DNA from: Paenibacillus fonticola DSM 21315
GTDB taxonomy: Bacteria > Bacillota > Bacilli > Paenibacillales > Paenibacillaceae
DNA length: 64,000 nucleotides
Reading direction: 5' to 3'
Assembly (NCBI RefSeq): GCF_000381905.1
Contig: NZ_KB907251.1
Span: forward strand, 1-64,000
In this document: one piece after another, positions 27,401 to 38,200 of the stretch
Layout: the number at the start of each line of letters is the position of its first letter
Position numbering within the stretch: the first letter of the stretch is position 1
Notes under the pieces: generated by a model
Databases searched by the model: none
Told to the model about the DNA's origin: nothing
The model's input: the letters and a program-made list of their open reading frames with translations, nothing else
Program-made: the position numbers and the translations under genes

Positions 27401-30400
27401 ATGGCAAGACGTATTATCAACACGGAATATTGGGATATTTGACTCTTTCTTTGAAAAGGGAGGGCACTCCTTAAAGGCCATTATTTTAATTTCAAAGATC
27501 GATAAAGTATTCCAGGTTCAAATATCGTTGAAGCAAATATTTCAACATCATACGATTGCCGCTATGGCGCAGCTTATTGAGCAATCGGAGCGCGGTCAGC
27601 AGGCAGTGATTGAGCGTGTGGCATCTCAGCCGTTTTACCCTGTGTCTTCGGCACAAAAAAGATTGCTCGTACTTAATCAATTTGAAGCGAAGAGTACGGC
27701 CTACAACATGAATACAGCGATCGTCATGGAGGGAGTAATTGATCACGAAAAACTGGAATCGGTATTTCAGTCATTGGTTGATCGACATGAGTCGCTAAGA
27801 ACGACATTTGAGATGCGGGAAGGCAATCCTGTACAAATCGTGCACGAGAGCTTCATGTTCAAGCTGGACAGTTGGGAGATCGAATCATCTGTTATAGATG
27901 AACAAGCTGCAATTGCAATTGCAATGGAGCGATTTGTTCAGCCATTCGATCCCGGCAAGCTGCCGCTGATTCGGGCCGCGCTTATCCGACTTGAGCAGAA
28001 TAAAGCCATACTGCTTATTGATCTTCATCATATTGTAACGGATGGAACTTCTGTAGAAGTCATTATTGAAGAATTTGCTCAGCTATACAATGGGGATTCC
28101 CTGCCATCGCTTTCACATCAATATAAGGATTACGCGTGTTGGCAGCAGAAGCTGCTGAATGATGAGAAACGAAACAGTCAGGAGAAATTTTGGCTGGATT
28201 CGTTCCAAGGTGAAATTCCTGTCCTAGCTATGACAACGGATTATGCTCGTCCGGCGGTTAAAAGTTATGCAGGTGCGCAGGTAGTAGTAGAGTGGGACGA
28301 GCGACTGGTCGACTCGCTCCAACAGCTTGTATCACGTACACGAACGACACTCTATATGGTGCTGCTGGCTGCATATAATGTGCTGTTGCATAAATATACC
28401 GGTCAGGAGGATGTCATTGTCGGTTCGCCTTCGGCTGGCAGAGGTCATGCTGATTTACAACGGGTGGTCGGGATGTTCGTTAATACGCTGGCGATGCGCA
28501 ATTATCCTCGCAGTGAGATGACGTTTGAGGCATTTTTACAGGAAGTGACGGAACGCTCGCTTCAGGTATTTGAACATCAGGAGTATCCGTTTGAAGAGCT
28601 TATTAGCAAGTTAGGCGTTCAACGCGATATGAGCCGCAATCCGCTATTCGATACTATGCTTGTGTTGCAGAACACCGACGCCAAGGAATTGAGGCTTGAC
28701 GGGCTGCGGCTGCGAACGGTTGATTTCGATTCAGGAAATAGTAAATTCGATCTTGTGCTTAGCGTAGCAGAACAGGACGGTCGCTTGCGCCTGGAGCTTT
28801 CATATGCGACGGCACTATTCGAGAAGGGGACGATAGAGCGATTGGCGGAACATCTCTATCGTATTTTAGAGACGGTAGCAGCGAAGAGTGATGTCTGCTT
28901 GTTTGAAATCGAGCTGTTGTCAGAGTCGGAACGACATGAACAATTGCAGCTTTCCAATAGTATGGAATTACGACCTGATCTGGATACGACTCTTGCCGCC
29001 AGGTTTGCAGTTCAGACGGAGCTTCATCCTGACCGAATTGCTGTGTGCGATATTAAGAAGTCGCTTACCTACAGCGAGTTGGATCGAACAACAAATCAAT
29101 GGGCGCACAAGCTGCGGGAGTATGGGGTGAAGAGGGATACAATCGTCGCCGTCATGGCCGAGCCGGGCATCGAAATGATTGTCGGCATTATAAGCGTGTT
29201 GAAGGCAGGCGGAGCATATTTACCGCTTGATCCATATTATCCAGCCGAGCGAATTGGCTATATTCAACAAGAAGCTGGTTTTAACATCGTGATGTCGGAA
29301 AGCCAGCTGCCATTCCCATTCGCTGAAAATACGGAGCGCTTTTGTCTGGATAATCCTTTAGAAGAGAATGATGATGACCGTCCATTGACACCTGTAAATG
29401 TTCCTTCTGATCTCGCATATGTCATTTACACTTCGGGAACGACAGGAGCAGGCAAAGGGGTCATGATCGAGCAGCGCAGCGTCATAAATCTCATTGACGG
29501 TTTGCATAAATTGGTATACAGCCGCTACGAAGCACCGCTGAATGTAGCGTTGATCGCGCCGTTCGTGTTTGACGCTTCGGTGAAGCAGATTTTTGCCGCG
29601 CTGCTTCTAGGGCATACCCTGCATATTGCGCCGAGGGATGTACGATCCGACGCCAAAGCGTTGAGCGAATTTTATAGCCGTCATGAAATTGACTTATCGG
29701 ATGGAACGCCGACCCATATCCGTATGCTGAACGCATTGCCGGACAATTCACGGGTGGCCGTCCGCCATTATTTGATCGGTGGCGAGACGCTCCACTTTGA
29801 GACGGCGCGACAATGGATTGAGCGCTGCTCTCCGCATAAGCCTGTTATTACGAATGTGTATGGTCCAACCGAGTGTACTGTGGATGCGACGTCCTATACA
29901 ATCGACACCGCTATTGAGGGACAAGGTGCCACAGTTCCAATTGGTACTCCGCTGCCAAACGTGCGTGTCTACGTGTTGGGCTCGTCGTTGGAAATACTGC
30001 CAAGAGGGGCGATAGGCTTCCTATACATCGGCGGAGCGGGTGTAGCCAGAGGTTATTTTAACCGTGAGGAGTTAACGAATGAATCATTTGTGCCGAACCC
30101 GTATGTGCCGGGAGAGCGCATGTATAAAACGGGCGACAGAGCGCGCTGGCTTCCGGACGGAACGATTGAATTTCTAGGGCGAAATGATCACCAGATCAAA
30201 ATCAGAGGCTACCGGATTGAAACCGGCGAGATCGAAAGCGCGCTGCTCACTCACGCTGAGGTGGAATCATGCATTGTCTTGGCTGTTGACGGTTATGGCG
30301 ATACGAAGCAGTTATGCGCTTATGTTGCTGCGAAGCATCATGCGGCTATGGGGACGGAAGCGTTCCGCAGCCATCTGGCGAACCATTTGCCTGATTATAT

Positions 30401-32180
30401 GATTCCGGCTTACTTCGTCTTTATGTCGGAGCTGCCGATGACATCCAACGGCAAAATTGATCGCCGTGCGCTGCCGGATCCAGATATTCATACCCGATCA
30501 CTAGACAAGTATGAGGCGCCAGCTATTGAAATGGAGCGGGTACTCGTTGAGATTTGGGAAGAAGTACTCGGAATATCTCCAATCGGGGTGGAACATAACT
30601 TCTTTGAGCTAGGCGGAGATTCAATTAAAGCCATTCAAATTGCGGCTCAATTAAGCGGCGCAGGCTATACCATGGAGATTCGCCAATTGTTCCGCCACCC
30701 AACCGTAAGATCATTAAGCGGACAAGTTGTTAAGAATAAACACGAAATCCCTCAACAGGCCGTTGAGGGGGAAATCCCACTCACACCGATACAACAGCGC
30801 TTTTTTGAGAACACTGCTGCGCTGCCACCGCATCACTACAACCAATCTGTCGTACTGTTCCGTTCCGAGGGGATCGATGCTGCAGCGACAGTAGAAGCCT
30901 TTCAACAATTAACTCACCATCATGATGCTTTGCGGATTCGTTTTACTAAGAACGGCGAGAAGTACGTTCAATGGAATGCCGGACTTGATAATGGTTTCTT
31001 TAAGTTGATCCAAGTAACATTACCCGCTGATCTTGAACAGCAGACGTGGGAAGCGGAGACGGAGCGGCTGCAGAGCGGCTTAGACATTGAAAAAGGGCCG
31101 TTGATTTCATTAGGTATTTTTGATTCGTCAGCGGGCTCCTATTTGCTTATTATTATGCATCATCTTCTGGTGGACGGTGTTTCATGGCGAATTATTATTG
31201 AGGATTTTATTGCCGCTTATGAGGCAATCTCAAGCGGAAAGCAGTGGACACCGCCGCTGAAAAGTGATTCCTATCGGGATTGGGCGCAAGCACTGGTACA
31301 CTATGCCGCCACTGGAAACTGGAAGGAAGAGATTTCTTATTGGGCACAAATTAGCCAACAGGAGATCACTAGGCTTCCTGGCAGAGAGGTTCACTGTGAT
31401 AGAGGCGGGGTGCCAAGGAGTGGAATCGTTGCCCTAACATTGGATCACGAAGAGACAAGTCGTTTGCTTGGCGCGGCAAACCGAGCTTACCGTACAGAAA
31501 TTAATGATCTGCTGCTCGTTGCTTTAGGCAGTGCTTTGAAGCAATGGACGGGAACGAATAAATTCGCTATTGATCTGGAGGGTCATGGGCGGGAACAACT
31601 CGTACCGGATATGGATGTATCACGGACAGTCGGATGGTTCACTTCTGTTTTTCCTGTCATTCTCGATATGAACAGCGGAGATAATTGGTCGGATGTGATT
31701 AGACATGTGAAGGAAGGCCTTAGACGAATTCCGAACAAGGGTGCAGCTTATGGCATTTTGAAATATTTATGTGAAATGGAGAATGAATCACCGCCCCGTT
31801 TCGATAAGGTTCCTGAAATTTTATTCAATTATTTAGGTCAAGTTGATACTAATCAGCCATTGCAAGGATTCGTTATTAGTGATCGTCCAGCAGGATCAGA
31901 GATGGCCGATCATTTGAAACGGCTATATCCATTAGAAATAAGCGGAATGGTCTCAGGAGGGCAATTGACAATTCATCTGGCTTACGATGCTGACAGGTTC
32001 GAGCCTTCCGCGATAGAACGATTGGCACAAATATATACACAATCGCTGAAACAAGTCGTCGACCACTGCTGCTCGCAACAATCAACAACACTGACCCCTG
32101 ACGATTTGACGTACAAATCCATGTCGATCGACCAGCTTGATCGAATTGCAGGACTGTTGAAACAGAAAATAAAACAATAA
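24441..32180 (+). CDS. NRPS, two modules plus epimerization domain (predicted Orn, D-Glu)
   Basis: The order is C (HHIIMDG, 144-150), A (core A3 from 611), PCP (GGHS, Ser1010), C (HHIVTDG, 1196-1202), A (A3 from 1660), PCP (GGDS, Ser2061) and E (HHLLVDG near 2241, EGHGRE, RTVGWFTS, FNYLGQVD). The specificity codes I read are DVGEIGSIDK, identical to known ornithine codes, and DAKDLGVVDK, identical to known glutamate codes. The E domain predicts a D configuration for residue 3. The first C has the LTPLQEGMLYH form often seen after D residues; as the upstream residue is predicted achiral Gly, this poses no conflict. The C-terminal LTYKSMSIDQLDRIAGLLKQ is a COM-type donor docking helix. I chose the ATG at 24441 with GAAGGTGG upstream; an in-frame TTG at 24420 is less likely. 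Confidence 0.92.
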   Translation: MAAKLEIQRAYAMTPLQEGMLYHALMDEGSNAYVQQLRLTIEGKVDFDCMRASIQELVDRYESFRMNFFYRKLERPRQIVFAKREAVVAYHDCYEQCASNVTEYAERLLAEERRQGFDMEKEALIRFAIIRTDERRYTLALTFHHIIMDGWCFGIVMEELLQIYDAQVTGQSLALRPVASFGSYIDWLEQRDKDEARAYWKSLLAGYDTPLSLPGSLIHPQDGSYELEVVQLRWTAQDTALIQAAAARMKVTLNVLFQAVWGMMLARYNGTNDVVFGAVVSGRPPELNDVERMVGLFINTIPVRVQLEPMSRMSELAVAVQRRAIESMAYDYCSLADIQAEASMREPLFDHIFVCENYPLDESTALASEQLQINGAELFDQTHYHFNIELTPGTELVVRFEYNHLMYDREWIESVASHMRRAFEAIVSNPDIAVKDIPLLTDREIRELLIDFNGEETALPPFTTILQWFESQAAIHPDLVAVVCGNEEVTYRQLNRRANYVAQLLREQKVSSQSSVAIMVERSVDMISSVLGVWKAGAAYVPIDPEYPQDRIQYMLGDSQAQIVLINVDAGEELFRSYRLIDLRHVPGDASLNEMQDINPVSATVGDDLAYIMYTSGTTGNPKGVMIEHHNLVNVAESWRLAYKLDSFPVRLLQLASFSFDVFVGDICRALLNKGCMVIATEADRFEFARLHRYILHNQISILESTPALLVPFMEYVHEQKLDVSSLRLFIVGADACSNKDFKALVGRYGSTLRIVNSYGVTEASIDSSFYEEAAHSIAESGNAPIGKPMHNMQYYILDPSLNLVAKGLIGELYIGGKGVARGYWNRTELTAERFIPNPYQPGEKMYRTGDLARWRPDGNVEFIGRSDHQVKIRGYRIELGEIEGRLLQMEMVNEALVSVVDIDGEPHLCAYVVAERDEWEPEQVKEALGLQLPSYMVPTWLIRIEQLPLTPNGKIDRKALPLPNMERDDSPFEAPRSETEQKLQLIWQDVLSTRNIGIFDSFFEKGGHSLKAIILISKIDKVFQVQISLKQIFQHHTIAAMAQLIEQSERGQQAVIERVASQPFYPVSSAQKRLLVLNQFEAKSTAYNMNTAIVMEGVIDHEKLESVFQSLVDRHESLRTTFEMREGNPVQIVHESFMFKLDSWEIESSVIDEQAAIAIAMERFVQPFDPGKLPLIRAALIRLEQNKAILLIDLHHIVTDGTSVEVIIEEFAQLYNGDSLPSLSHQYKDYACWQQKLLNDEKRNSQEKFWLDSFQGEIPVLAMTTDYARPAVKSYAGAQVVVEWDERLVDSLQQLVSRTRTTLYMVLLAAYNVLLHKYTGQEDVIVGSPSAGRGHADLQRVVGMFVNTLAMRNYPRSEMTFEAFLQEVTERSLQVFEHQEYPFEELISKLGVQRDMSRNPLFDTMLVLQNTDAKELRLDGLRLRTVDFDSGNSKFDLVLSVAEQDGRLRLELSYATALFEKGTIERLAEHLYRILETVAAKSDVCLFEIELLSESERHEQLQLSNSMELRPDLDTTLAARFAVQTELHPDRIAVCDIKKSLTYSELDRTTNQWAHKLREYGVKRDTIVAVMAEPGIEMIVGIISVLKAGGAYLPLDPYYPAERIGYIQQEAGFNIVMSESQLPFPFAENTERFCLDNPLEENDDDRPLTPVNVPSDLAYVIYTSGTTGAGKGVMIEQRSVINLIDGLHKLVYSRYEAPLNVALIAPFVFDASVKQIFAALLLGHTLHIAPRDVRSDAKALSEFYSRHEIDLSDGTPTHIRMLNALPDNSRVAVRHYLIGGETLHFETARQWIERCSPHKPVITNVYGPTECTVDATSYTIDTAIEGQGATVPIGTPLPNVRVYVLGSSLEILPRGAIGFLYIGGAGVARGYFNREELTNESFVPNPYVPGERMYKTGDRARWLPDGTIEFLGRNDHQIKIRGYRIETGEIESALLTHAEVESCIVLAVDGYGDTKQLCAYVAAKHHAAMGTEAFRSHLANHLPDYMIPAYFVFMSELPMTSNGKIDRRALPDPDIHTRSLDKYEAPAIEMERVLVEIWEEVLGISPIGVEHNFFELGGDSIKAIQIAAQLSGAGYTMEIRQLFRHPTVRSLSGQVVKNKHEIPQQAVEGEIPLTPIQQRFFENTAALPPHHYNQSVVLFRSEGIDAAATVEAFQQLTHHHDALRIRFTKNGEKYVQWNAGLDNGFFKLIQVTLPADLEQQTWEAETERLQSGLDIEKGPLISLGIFDSSAGSYLLIIMHHLLVDGVSWRIIIEDFIAAYEAISSGKQWTPPLKSDSYRDWAQALVHYAATGNWKEEISYWAQISQQEITRLPGREVHCDRGGVPRSGIVALTLDHEETSRLLGAANRAYRTEINDLLLVALGSALKQWTGTNKFAIDLEGHGREQLVPDMDVSRTVGWFTSVFPVILDMNSGDNWSDVIRHVKEGLRRIPNKGAAYGILKYLCEMENESPPRFDKVPEILFNYLGQVDTNQPLQGFVISDRPAGSEMADHLKRLYPLEISGMVSGGQLTIHLAYDADRFEPSAIERLAQIYTQSLKQVVDHCCSQQSTTLTPDDLTYKSMSIDQLDRIAGLLKQKIKQ

Positions 32181-32200
32181 TTGGAAAGAAGTGGGTAAAT

Positions 32201-35200
32201 GTGAATGATACTCAAATCCAAAACGTATATCCGCTTACGCCAATGCAGAAAGGAATGCTCTTTCATACATTGGCCGATCCGGATACCCCTGTTTACTTTC
32301 AACAGACGCTGCTGACGATTGGGGAGAAGCTTGATATCGACAGGCTGGAAGCGAGCCTTAATACGCTCGTGCGAAGGCATGATATGCTCAGAACAGTTTT
32401 TTTGTATAAAGAAGTGGACGAGCCGCTGCAGGTTGTCTTAACAGAACGGGAGCTGCGTATTAATGAAGTTAATATTCAGCACCTGCTAGAAGACGAACAG
32501 GAACAATTCGTAGCAGACTATGCGAAACGAGACTTACAGCAGCCATTTGCACTTGATGCCGATGCGCTGCTAAGAATTGCTGTCTTTCCGTGTGCAAATC
32601 AAAAGTGCAAGCTGCTGCTCAGCTTCTCTCATTTGATTATGGACGGCTGGTGTGTAGGTACGATTGCGAAAGAACTGTTTCAACTGTATCGCGGGCTTCC
32701 TCTTGATACCCCGGCTAGACCATTTAGTAGTTATGCGGAGTGGCTTCTTCAGCAGGATGAGTCTATTGCCATCGACTATTGGCGGACGTATTTAGACGGT
32801 ATTGAAGAAGTGACGACACTGCCGGGAATGAAGACACATTCCGAGACAATGTCATCCGTTCCCGCTAAATGGACTGTTACGCTAAACACAGAGCTTACGC
32901 TCATGCTGAGTCAATTGGCTGCGCGCCACCAAGTCACGTTGAGTACTTTATATCAAACTGTCTGGGGAATATTGCTTCAGCATTACAATTGTGCTGATGA
33001 TGTCGTCTTTGGAACAGTTGTGTCCGGTCGTCCGGCAGAGGTTCCAGGAATCGAGCAGATGGTCGGACTATTCATCAATACAGTACCTGTTCGTGTAAAG
33101 GCCACGGGCGAGCAATTGCTATCTGAAGTTATGAAAAATGTTCAGGATGGGATCGGTGCCGCTGAAAGCTATCATTACGTATCGCTGGCTGATATTCAGC
33201 AGCAAACGCCGCTGCATAATCAGCTCGTTCAGCACTTATTCGTATTTGAGAACTACCCGATTTCTGAACAGGTCGTAGGGGCGAAGGGCGAGATCGGGCT
33301 TATGCCGATCACAGGTGTCGACGGCTTCGAGCAGACGAATTACGATTTTACGATCGATATTATACCGGGAACTGAATGCTGCATTCAACTCACATATAAT
33401 GCTGATAAGTTCGATGAGCAATGGATTAGCCGCATAAGCGAGCATTACGTACACCTGCTGCAGCAGGCGGTTGAATTGCCGCAAGTGACGGTGAATGCCT
33501 TGTCCATTGTAACGGAGGAAGAGCAGCACTTATTGCTGAATGAATTCAATACTCCGCTTGAAAGTAGGGAACTGGAGCCGATAGTTTGTATTTTCGAGCG
33601 CCAGGCTAGGCAAACACCGGAACGTACAGCATTGATGTGCGGTGCTGAAACAATGACTTATGATGAACTTCGGCGAAATTCGAACAGGTTGGCCAGATGG
33701 TTGCTTGCGCAAGGTATTGGCGAGGGCAGCGTCGTCGCTATTTGCTGCGAGCGTTCTTTCCCGCTGCCTGTAGCGATGCTGGCTGCTTGGAAGGCGGGGG
33801 CTGCTTATTTGCCTATTGATCCTGAATACCCGGAGGAACGGATCGCCTATATGCTAAGCGACTGCCGCGCGGCGATGCTATTGACTGATAAGCCGTATTC
33901 ACCGGATTCGGTGACGACTGCCCTGCGTATTAATACAATTCATGAAACATTACTGGCTCTAGGCGCTTATGATGATAGCGATCTTCCGTTGATTACTGAC
34001 AGTAAGAAGCTGGCGTATATGATTTATACATCAGGAACGACCGGGAAGCCAAAAGGCATCATGATCGAACAGCGGAATCTCGCCGACTATGTTGATACGT
34101 TTATCGAATATTTTCGGGTAAGTGAACATGATCGAGTGCTTCACCATTCGTCCATTTCATTCGACACATCGGTTGAAGAGATGTTTCCGGCACTGCTTGT
34201 CGGCGGAGCTGTTGTCATGATGGGGAAATATGATTTGCTCGAGCCGAAGTCTTTAATAGAAGAACTGCAGGAGAAGGGCGTCACGATTGTGTCGTGTTCT
34301 CCGTTATTGCTGCAAGAGTTGAATCGGATACCGCCATCAGACTATTATGCCAGACTGTACATTTCTGGCGGGGATGTATTGAAGAAGTCTTACTATAACA
34401 ACCTGATTGGTTTCAGTGAGATTTACAATACCTATGGCCCTACGGAGACGACTGTATGCGCGACTTATTATCGTTGCAGTGGAAATGAGGAAGTGGAGCA
34501 TATCCCGATTGGAAAGCCGATCCCGCATAAGCAAGTGCTCATTATGAACCATCGGGGTCAATTGCAGCCGATCGGCGTTCCGGGCGAAATATGCATTTCG
34601 GGAGCAGGTACGGGTGCGGGATATATGAACCTGCCCAAGCTGACGGGTGAGAAATTTGTCGATCATCCCTATGACAATGATGAGAAGCTGTATCGATCAG
34701 GTGACCGTGGGGTCTGGCTGCCAGATGGCAATATTGAATTTTTGGGGCGGATGGATCACCAGGTCAAAATTAGGGGTTATCGCATAGAGACAGGGGAAAT
34801 CGAAAGGCTGCTCACGGAGCATGACAATGTGGAAGATGCGTTAGTGCTTGCTGTTCAAGTATCAACAGGAGAGCTTGCATTGAGCGCCTACTATTCGGCA
34901 GCCTTGCCAGTATCGGTGTCCGAGCTGAGATCGTATCTCGCGCGTCTGCTGCCAGACTATATGATTCCTGCATATTTCGTGAAGCTGAACCAGTTCCCTA
35001 CGAATGTAAATGGGAAAGTGGACCGCAAGTCGTTGCCTAATCCGTTAGACAGCTTGACGCGGGAGCGAGCCTTTGAACCGCCGATCGGGAAGGTTGAACG
35101 GCAAATCGCAGAGCTATGGGAGCAGGTGCTTGAAGTTGCGGAAATCGGGAGAGGCGAATCGTTCTTCGAGCTTGGCGGGCATTCATTAAAGGCGACTGTG

Positions 35201-38200
35201 CTTATTTCCAGAATCAATCAACTGTTTGGGTCTTCGCTCTCCATTCGTGAAGTTTTTCGGCACCCTACAATTGAGCAATTGGCGAGAAGGGTTCGAGCTG
35301 CCGATAAGGCGGGTTATCAATCGATCACGGCGGCACCATATGCGGACAGTTATCCCGTGTCCTCGGCGCAAAAGCGTTTGCTCGTCATCCATGAGTTTGA
35401 TAAAGAGAGTACTGCGTATCATATGACCGCAGCTTTGTCACTCATTGGTAATATTGATGCCGACCGAATTGAGGCTGCTCTGCGAGGTTTGATTGCACGT
35501 CATGAATCGCTGAGAACTTCTTTTCACTATTTAGACGGTATCGCTACTCAACGCGTTCATGCAGAGGTACCATTCGCACTGGAGCGTCTGGAATTGCCAG
35601 AGGAGGGGGACACGTCTGAACAATCTGGCTTTAACAAAATTATGAGCAGCTTTGTGCGGCCGTTCGATCTGACAGCGGCACCGCTGATTCGTGCAGCGCT
35701 CGTTCGGTATACCGATCGCAGTCAGTTTCTTGTTCTGGATATGCATCATCTTATTTCGGATGGTACTTCAATTGAAGTGCTTGTAAGTGAATTTAACTCT
35801 TTGTATAGCGGCAAACAGTTGCCCGAGCTAACGGTTCATTATAAGGATTACGCTGTATGGCAGGAACAACTGGCGAATAGCGGAGAACTGGAGGAGCATC
35901 GAAACTATTGGATACAAGCATTGAGTGAGCCAGAAGAGCTCAGACTTCCGGAAGACTACCCGCGTCCACCCGTTAAAAATATGCAGGGAGAAGGCATAAG
36001 CGAACTGTTGGACGAGCAGGTTGCGGATGAAGTTCGCCGCTTGGCAAAAGAGACGGGGACGACGGCGTACAATGTTTTGCTCGCTGTTTATTACGTTCTT
36101 CTATACAAATATTCCGGCCAGACCGATATGATCGTCGGTACACCGATTGCCGGCAGGCCTTTGGCAGAGCTGCAATCTGTTGTCGGAATGTTTGTGAATA
36201 TGCTTCCGATCAGGAACCGGATAGCAGGCAATTTAACCTTTCGTGAATTTCTTGAACAGGTGCAGGAATCATTTATTGCGGCGCATGATCACCAGGCCTG
36301 CGGGTTAGAGGATATGCTGGAGCATCTTGGAATTGAGCGGGATTTAAGTCGGAATCCGCTGTTCGAAACGGTATTTGTATACCAGAACACTGGAAATGAC
36401 TTACTTGAGCTGGAGGGTATTCGCATTCGACCGATTGAGACTGCATCGCGGGTCGCCAAGTTTGACCTCACGCTACATGCGGAAGAAGAAGGGGCGCTTA
36501 TCCATCTGAGAGTCGACTATAGTACGGCGTTATTCAAGGAAGAATCCGTAAAATCGCTGCTAGAACGATACATCCGTCTTGTTAAACAAGTATGCCGCAA
36601 TGCAGAGGCGCGAATTGCAGAGCTGGATTTAATGAGTCCTGAACAAGCGGAACATGTGCTAAATACGTTTGTATACGGTCAGCCAGTGCCGATTGCTGAG
36701 AAGGTTTTGCATAAACTTGTCGAGCAGCAGGTTGAGCGAACTCCAGAACATATATCGGTTGTGTTGGGAGAACGACAATGGACTTATCGGCAGCTTAACG
36801 ATTATGCCAATCATTACGCCAGCATTTTTATGAAAATAGGCATCGTTCGAGGGGACAGAGTCGGCTTATTATTACATTCGTCATTGGAGGCAGTCGCAGC
36901 ACTATTAGGCGTATTGAAGGCAGGGGCTGCATATGTTCCCTTTGACCCGGAGCACCCGATGGAGCGGCTTGTTGATGTTATTGATGACAGCGGGATAAAG
37001 CTGCTGGTGACGAACGAACAGCATAACATTACTGATGTTGTATCTGTTCCTTATTTGCGGCTGGAGGATGTAAGTCAGGTTGTGACCGCGAATTCCGTCA
37101 ACCCTGATTTGCCGGTTCAAGGATCAGACTCAGCCTATGTTATCTATACTTCTGGTACGACAGGCAAAGCCAAGGGCGTGGTTATCGCCCATGAGGGTAT
37201 TTCTAATACGATCCAATGGCGCAGCTCGACTTATGGATTAAATACTAGTGATGCGGCGCTGCAGCTGTTCCATTATACGTTTGACGGTTTTGTCGCCTCA
37301 TTCTTTACACCGCTTGTTACGGGCAGCAAGGTTGTAATGCTGGAGCAGGGCCAAGCTAAAGATCCCGCAGCGATAAGACAAGCGTTGCTCAGGTATGACA
37401 TAACGCATCTTATTATAATCCCGCCGTTGTATCAGGCACTGCTGGAGTACTTGTCTCCCGAAGATATGCTGAGTATAAAATCGGTAACGTTGGCTGGCGA
37501 TCAGACGACTTCCGAATTGGTGCGAATAAGCAAGGAGAAAAGCTCTCATGTTGAATTGGTCAACGAGTACGGACCATCAGAGAATAGCATCGCTTCTACG
37601 TTTCATTTCGGTTTGCAGGTGGATGAAGAGGTAACGATCGGCAGGCCGATTTGGAATACGAACGTTTATGTGACTAATCGTGATGGTCAAATACAGCCTG
37701 TAGGAATTCCGGGGGAAATTGTATTGTCTGGCATCGGGCTGTCTTCAGGCTATGTGAATCGACCTGAGTTGACTGCCGATAAATTTGTGTCGAATCCGTA
37801 TGAGCCTGGCAAAATAATGTACAAAACAGGCGATTGCGGGAAATGGTTGCCGGATGGAAATATCGAATATATAGGCCGCGTAGACCATCAGTTGAAAATA
37901 AGAGGCTACCGTATTGAACCAGGTGAGATCGAAGCGGTGTTGCTGGCGGACCCCGTTGTGAAGGAAGCGGTTGTTACCGTATTTACGGATGCTTCCCAGC
38001 AAAGGAGATTATGCGCCTATGTAGTACCGGAAATCGGTCATGCACCACAGCCGGAACATATAAAAGTACAGCTAGAGCGAAAGCTGCCGCACTATATGAT
38101 TCCATCCGCTATCGTAATTCTGGAGCGAATGCCGTTAACTTCAACGGGCAAATTGAATCGAGGAGCTCTGCCTAAGCCTATTATGACGGAGCTTGGCGAG